The notes under the pieces are model-generated. The model saw only the letters and a list, made by a program, of their open reading frames with translations. It did not search any database and had not been told where the DNA came from. A DNA stretch of 7,475 nt, from NCBI GenBank assembly GCA_030039695.1, contig JASHVB010000866.1:1-7475 (forward strand), in the 5' to 3' direction. The DNA is from Acetobacteraceae bacterium. GTDB lineage: Bacteria > Pseudomonadota > Alphaproteobacteria > Acetobacterales > Acetobacteraceae. Position 1 is the stretch's first letter, and the number at the start of each line of letters is the position of its first letter. A program made the translations under genes and the position numbers. Positions 4,461-7,475 of this stretch are shown here, piece after piece.

Positions 4461-7400
4461 ATGAGCCCCTCACGCCCGTTTATCCTGCGTCCGGTCGCCA
4501 CCACGTTGCTCATGGCTGCGATCGTCCTGGTCGGCGTGGTTGCGTATCGGTTCCTGCCGGTCTCGGCCCTGCCGGAAGTCGAATACCCAACCATCGAAGT
4601 GCAGACCTTCTATCCCGGCGCGAGCCCCGAGGTGATGACATCCTCCGTCACCTCGCCGCTCGAAGTGCAGTTCGGCCAGATGCCCGGCCTGAACCAAATG
4701 TTCTCGACCAGCTCTGCCGGGGCATCAGTGATCACCCTGCAGTTCAGCCTGGATCTGAGCCTGGATATCGCAGAACAGGAAGTGCAGGCGGCGATCAACG
4801 CAGCGGGAAACCTGCTGCCGTCGGACCTGCCGGCGCCGCCTATCTATGCCAAGGTCAACCCTGCCGATGCCCCCATCCTGACGCTCGCATTGACGTCGAA
4901 AACGCTGCCGCTGACGGAGGTGGAAGACGCAGCCAACACAAGGCTGGCGCAGAAGATTTCCCAGCAGCCGGGGGTCGGACTGGTCAGCATCAGTGGTGGC
5001 CAGGTACCTGCGGTGCGCGTGCAGGTGAACCCGCGCGCACTGGCGGGCTTCGGCCTGAATATCGACGATCTGCGCACCACACTGGGCAATGCCAACACCA
5101 ATCTTCCGAAGGGGAATTTCGACGGGCCGGCGCAGGCGTCGGCCATCAACGCCAACGACCAGATCACCGAGGCCGGCGATTACCTGAACGTAGTGATCGC
5201 CTACCGTAATGGGGCGCCGGTACGGCTGAGAGATGTCGCCACGGTCGTCAGTGGGCCGGAGAACACACAGCTCGCTGCCTGGGCTAACCGCACGCCGGCG
5301 GTGATCCTGAACATTCAACGCCAGCCCGGCGCCAACGTCATCCAGGTGGTGGACAACATCAAGGCGTTGTTGCCAAAGCTCACCGCGACGCTGCCTGCTG
5401 CCGTCGATGTAGCCGTCTTGACCGACCGCACCACCACTATCCGCGCCTCGGTCGCGGACGTGGAGTTCGAGCTCGGCCTCGCGATCGCGCTGGTGGTGCT
5501 GGTGATCTTCCTGTTCCTGCGCAACCTGCCGGCGACCGTGATCCCCAGCCTGTCGGTTCCGCTGTCGCTGGTTGGCACGCTGGCGCTGATGTATTTGCTT
5601 GGTTTCAGCCTGGACAATCTGTCGCTGATGGCGCTGACCATCGCGACCGGTTTCGTGGTCGATGACGCCATTGTCATGATCGAGAACATTGCCCGCTTCG
5701 TTGAGGCGGGCGACTCGCCGATGACCGCGGCGCTGAAGGGCAGCGAGCAGATTGGCTTCACCATTATCAGCCTGACCGTGTCGCTGATCGCGGTGCTAAT
5801 CCCGCTACTGTTCATGGGCGACGTGGTTGGCCGTCTGTTCCATGAATTCGCCATCACCCTGTCGATCACCATTGACATCTCCGCCATCGTGTCGCTGACC
5901 CTGGTGCCGATGATGTGCGCGCGATTGGTAAAGCACCGGCCGGAATCGCAGCGCACGCACTTTGACCTGGCGGCGGAGCGTGGCTTCAACTGGGTGATCC
6001 ATCAATACGACCGGGCACTTCTCGTGGTGCTGGACCATCAACCGCTGACCTTGCTCGTCGCGCTGATCACGTTGGCAGTTACCGTATGGCTCTATGTCGT
6101 TGTGCCGAAGGGCTTCTTCCCGGTGCAGGACACGGGCATTCTGCAAGGGATGTCCGTCGCGGCGCAGACCACGTCGTTTGGCGCGATGGGGCAGCGTCAA
6201 CAGGAGCTGGCGGATGCCATTCTGAAAGACCCGGACGTCGTCAGCTTGAGCTCGTTCATCGGCGTCGATGGCACCAATATGACGCTGAACACCGGCCGGT
6301 TTCTGATCAACCTGAAGCCGAAGGACGACCGCACCCTGAACGCCACTGGAATCGCGCGACGCTTGCAGCAGGAAACCGCGAATGTCCCCGGTGTGACCCT
6401 GTACCTGCAACCGGTGCAGGACCTGACGCTCGACGCCTCAGTCAGCCGCACGCAGTACCAGTTCGTGCTGGAGAATCCGAATCAGTCGGCATTCAGCGAA
6501 TGGGTGCCGAAGCTGATGGCGCAGATGCGAAAGTCGCCGGATCTGGCGAACGTTGCCAGCGACCTGGAGAACCAGGCGCTGGACGTGGCCCTCGTGATCA
6601 ACCGCTCGGCAGCGGCGCGCTACGGCATCACGCCTGCGACTGTGGATAATGCGCTGTACGACATGTTTGGTCAGCGCATCATCTCCACTATCTATACCCA
6701 GTCCAACCAGTATCGCGTCATCATGGAGGCTGAACCATCGCTGCAAAAGTCACTGAATGGTCTGTCCGGCATCTATCTGCCGACGTCGGCGTCAACCACG
6801 GGACAGGTGCCGCTGTCGGCGGTGGTGAAGGTTGAGCAACACCCCGGACCGTTGCAGATCAGCCATCTGGGGCAGTTTCCGGCGACGACGATCTCGTTCG
6901 ACACCGCGCCGGGTTCGTCGCTCGGCGCCGCAGTGACCGCGATCCGCCAGGCAGCGACGGAGATTCATCTCCCGGAGAGTTTCCTCATTGCATTCCAGGG
7001 TGCCGCCGCGGCGCTGGAGGCCTCGCTGGCGAACGAGTTGTTCCTGGTGCTGGCCGCGATCGTCACCGTCTACATCGTGCTGGGGGTCCTGTACGAGAGC
7101 TTCATTCATCCGATCACGATCCTGTCGACGTTGCCGTCGGCCGGTGCCGGCGCACTGGTGGCACTGCTGATCACGGGCAACGACATCGATGTGATTTCGA
7201 TTATCGGCATCATCCTGCTGATCGGCATCGTGAAGAAGAACGCCATCATGATGGTGGACTTTGCGCTGCAGGCCGAACGAGAGGAGGGCAAGTCGCCGGT
7301 CGAAGCGATCCATCAGGCGTGCCTGCTACGCTTCCGCCCGATCTTGATGACGACGATGGCGGCATTGCTCGCCGCGCTGCCGCTGATGCTCGGCTCCGGC

Positions 7401-7475
7401 ACGGGCTCAGAGCTGCGCCGCCCACTCGGTGTTGCGATCGTCGGCGGACTCATCGTCAGCCAGGTCCTGACCCTG
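4461..7475 (+). CDS. mdtB: MdtB-like RND multidrug efflux permease, 3' truncated by the window end
   Basis: The frame is open for exactly 1005 codons with no stop, ending in SQVLTL. Relatives are about 1040 residues, so only some 35 residues are missing. It is an inner-membrane proton-driven drug exporter of the HAE-1 RND group. TM1 covers about residues 11-32 after [14 protein letters not shown]. The first porter loop contains the segment [20 protein letters not shown]. The central helices include [13 protein letters not shown] with proton-relay Asp401 and Asp402, followed by the GFTIISLT and LIPLLFMGD segments. The duplicated second half contains [10 protein letters not shown] and [14 protein letters not shown] with Lys926, the equivalent of AcrB Lys940. 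Arg959 in RFRPILMTT matches AcrB Arg971. All relay residues are present, so it should be active. The wording follows E. coli MdtB closely. Enterobacterial MdtB works with MdtC, so an mdtC-like gene is expected next. Start ATG 4461 comes directly after an in-frame TGA. Confidence 0.95.
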   Translation, partial: MSPSRPFILRPVATTLLMAAIVLVGVVAYRFLPVSALPEVEYPTIEVQTFYPGASPEVMTSSVTSPLEVQFGQMPGLNQMFSTSSAGASVITLQFSLDLSLDIAEQEVQAAINAAGNLLPSDLPAPPIYAKVNPADAPILTLALTSKTLPLTEVEDAANTRLAQKISQQPGVGLVSISGGQVPAVRVQVNPRALAGFGLNIDDLRTTLGNANTNLPKGNFDGPAQASAINANDQITEAGDYLNVVIAYRNGAPVRLRDVATVVSGPENTQLAAWANRTPAVILNIQRQPGANVIQVVDNIKALLPKLTATLPAAVDVAVLTDRTTTIRASVADVEFELGLAIALVVLVIFLFLRNLPATVIPSLSVPLSLVGTLALMYLLGFSLDNLSLMALTIATGFVVDDAIVMIENIARFVEAGDSPMTAALKGSEQIGFTIISLTVSLIAVLIPLLFMGDVVGRLFHEFAITLSITIDISAIVSLTLVPMMCARLVKHRPESQRTHFDLAAERGFNWVIHQYDRALLVVLDHQPLTLLVALITLAVTVWLYVVVPKGFFPVQDTGILQGMSVAAQTTSFGAMGQRQQELADAILKDPDVVSLSSFIGVDGTNMTLNTGRFLINLKPKDDRTLNATGIARRLQQETANVPGVTLYLQPVQDLTLDASVSRTQYQFVLENPNQSAFSEWVPKLMAQMRKSPDLANVASDLENQALDVALVINRSAAARYGITPATVDNALYDMFGQRIISTIYTQSNQYRVIMEAEPSLQKSLNGLSGIYLPTSASTTGQVPLSAVVKVEQHPGPLQISHLGQFPATTISFDTAPGSSLGAAVTAIRQAATEIHLPESFLIAFQGAAAALEASLANELFLVLAAIVTVYIVLGVLYESFIHPITILSTLPSAGAGALVALLITGNDIDVISIIGIILLIGIVKKNAIMMVDFALQAEREEGKSPVEAIHQACLLRFRPILMTTMAALLAALPLMLGSGTGSELRRPLGVAIVGGLIVSQVLTL

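Noticed and set aside
2578..4473. A 631-codon open frame on the minus strand opposite the phosphatase and adaptor genes
   Set aside because: It runs antisense across two well-recognised genes and the control region between them. Its sequence is Arg/His/Gly-rich with no family resemblance. Long antisense frames are expected in GC-rich DNA with strong codon bias.
4442..5209. A 255-codon plus-strand frame inside the permease gene
   Set aside because: It is an out-of-frame shadow of the RND permease, which is open throughout and carries all family motifs.
5315..7313. Several minus-strand open frames opposite the permease gene
   Set aside because: They have low-complexity Arg/His/Asp/Gln- or Ser/Thr-rich translations typical of antisense shadows, with no start signals.

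Overview
The window looks like GC-rich chromosomal DNA of an alphaproteobacterium. The strongest pointer is a Tim44/TimA-like membrane-anchored protein, a family typical of that class. An Acetobacteraceae or other Rhodospirillales host is plausible, but this is inference and no rRNA or housekeeping marker is present to settle it.

Layout from left to right. (1) Bases 1-1040 hold the 3' part of an MHS-type major facilitator symporter, cut by the window start. (2) Bases 1041-1540 carry no intact gene. They appear to hold decayed insertion-sequence remnants, the clearest being the 5' end of an IS4/IS1634-like transposase at 1313-1462 that stops at codon 18. (3) A Tim44-like gene lies on the minus strand (1541-2218) with a good Shine-Dalgarno sequence. 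(4) Divergent from it across a 108-base gap is a small histidine phosphatase (2327-2881). (5) After 245 bases of possible control region comes an efflux operon: an MdtA-like periplasmic adaptor (3127-4434), then an MdtB-like RND permease (from 4461). The permease is open for 1005 codons and is cut by the window end about 35 residues short of the usual length.

The adaptor and permease would act together as two parts of a tripartite drug efflux pump with a TolC-type outer-membrane channel. A second MdtC-like permease and an outer-membrane factor would be expected just beyond the window. No local TetR, MarR or two-component regulator lies beside the operon on its left side.

Most of the window is ordinary. 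The points worth a second look are the transposase fossil, the stop-restart arrangement at the adaptor-permease junction (an ATGA overlap opens a 9-codon mini-ORF in the permease frame that ends in TGA directly followed by the permease ATG), and a perfect 14-bp palindrome upstream of the efflux operon. I see no CRISPR array, tRNA, rRNA or intact mobile element, and no evidence of a new defence or biosynthetic system.
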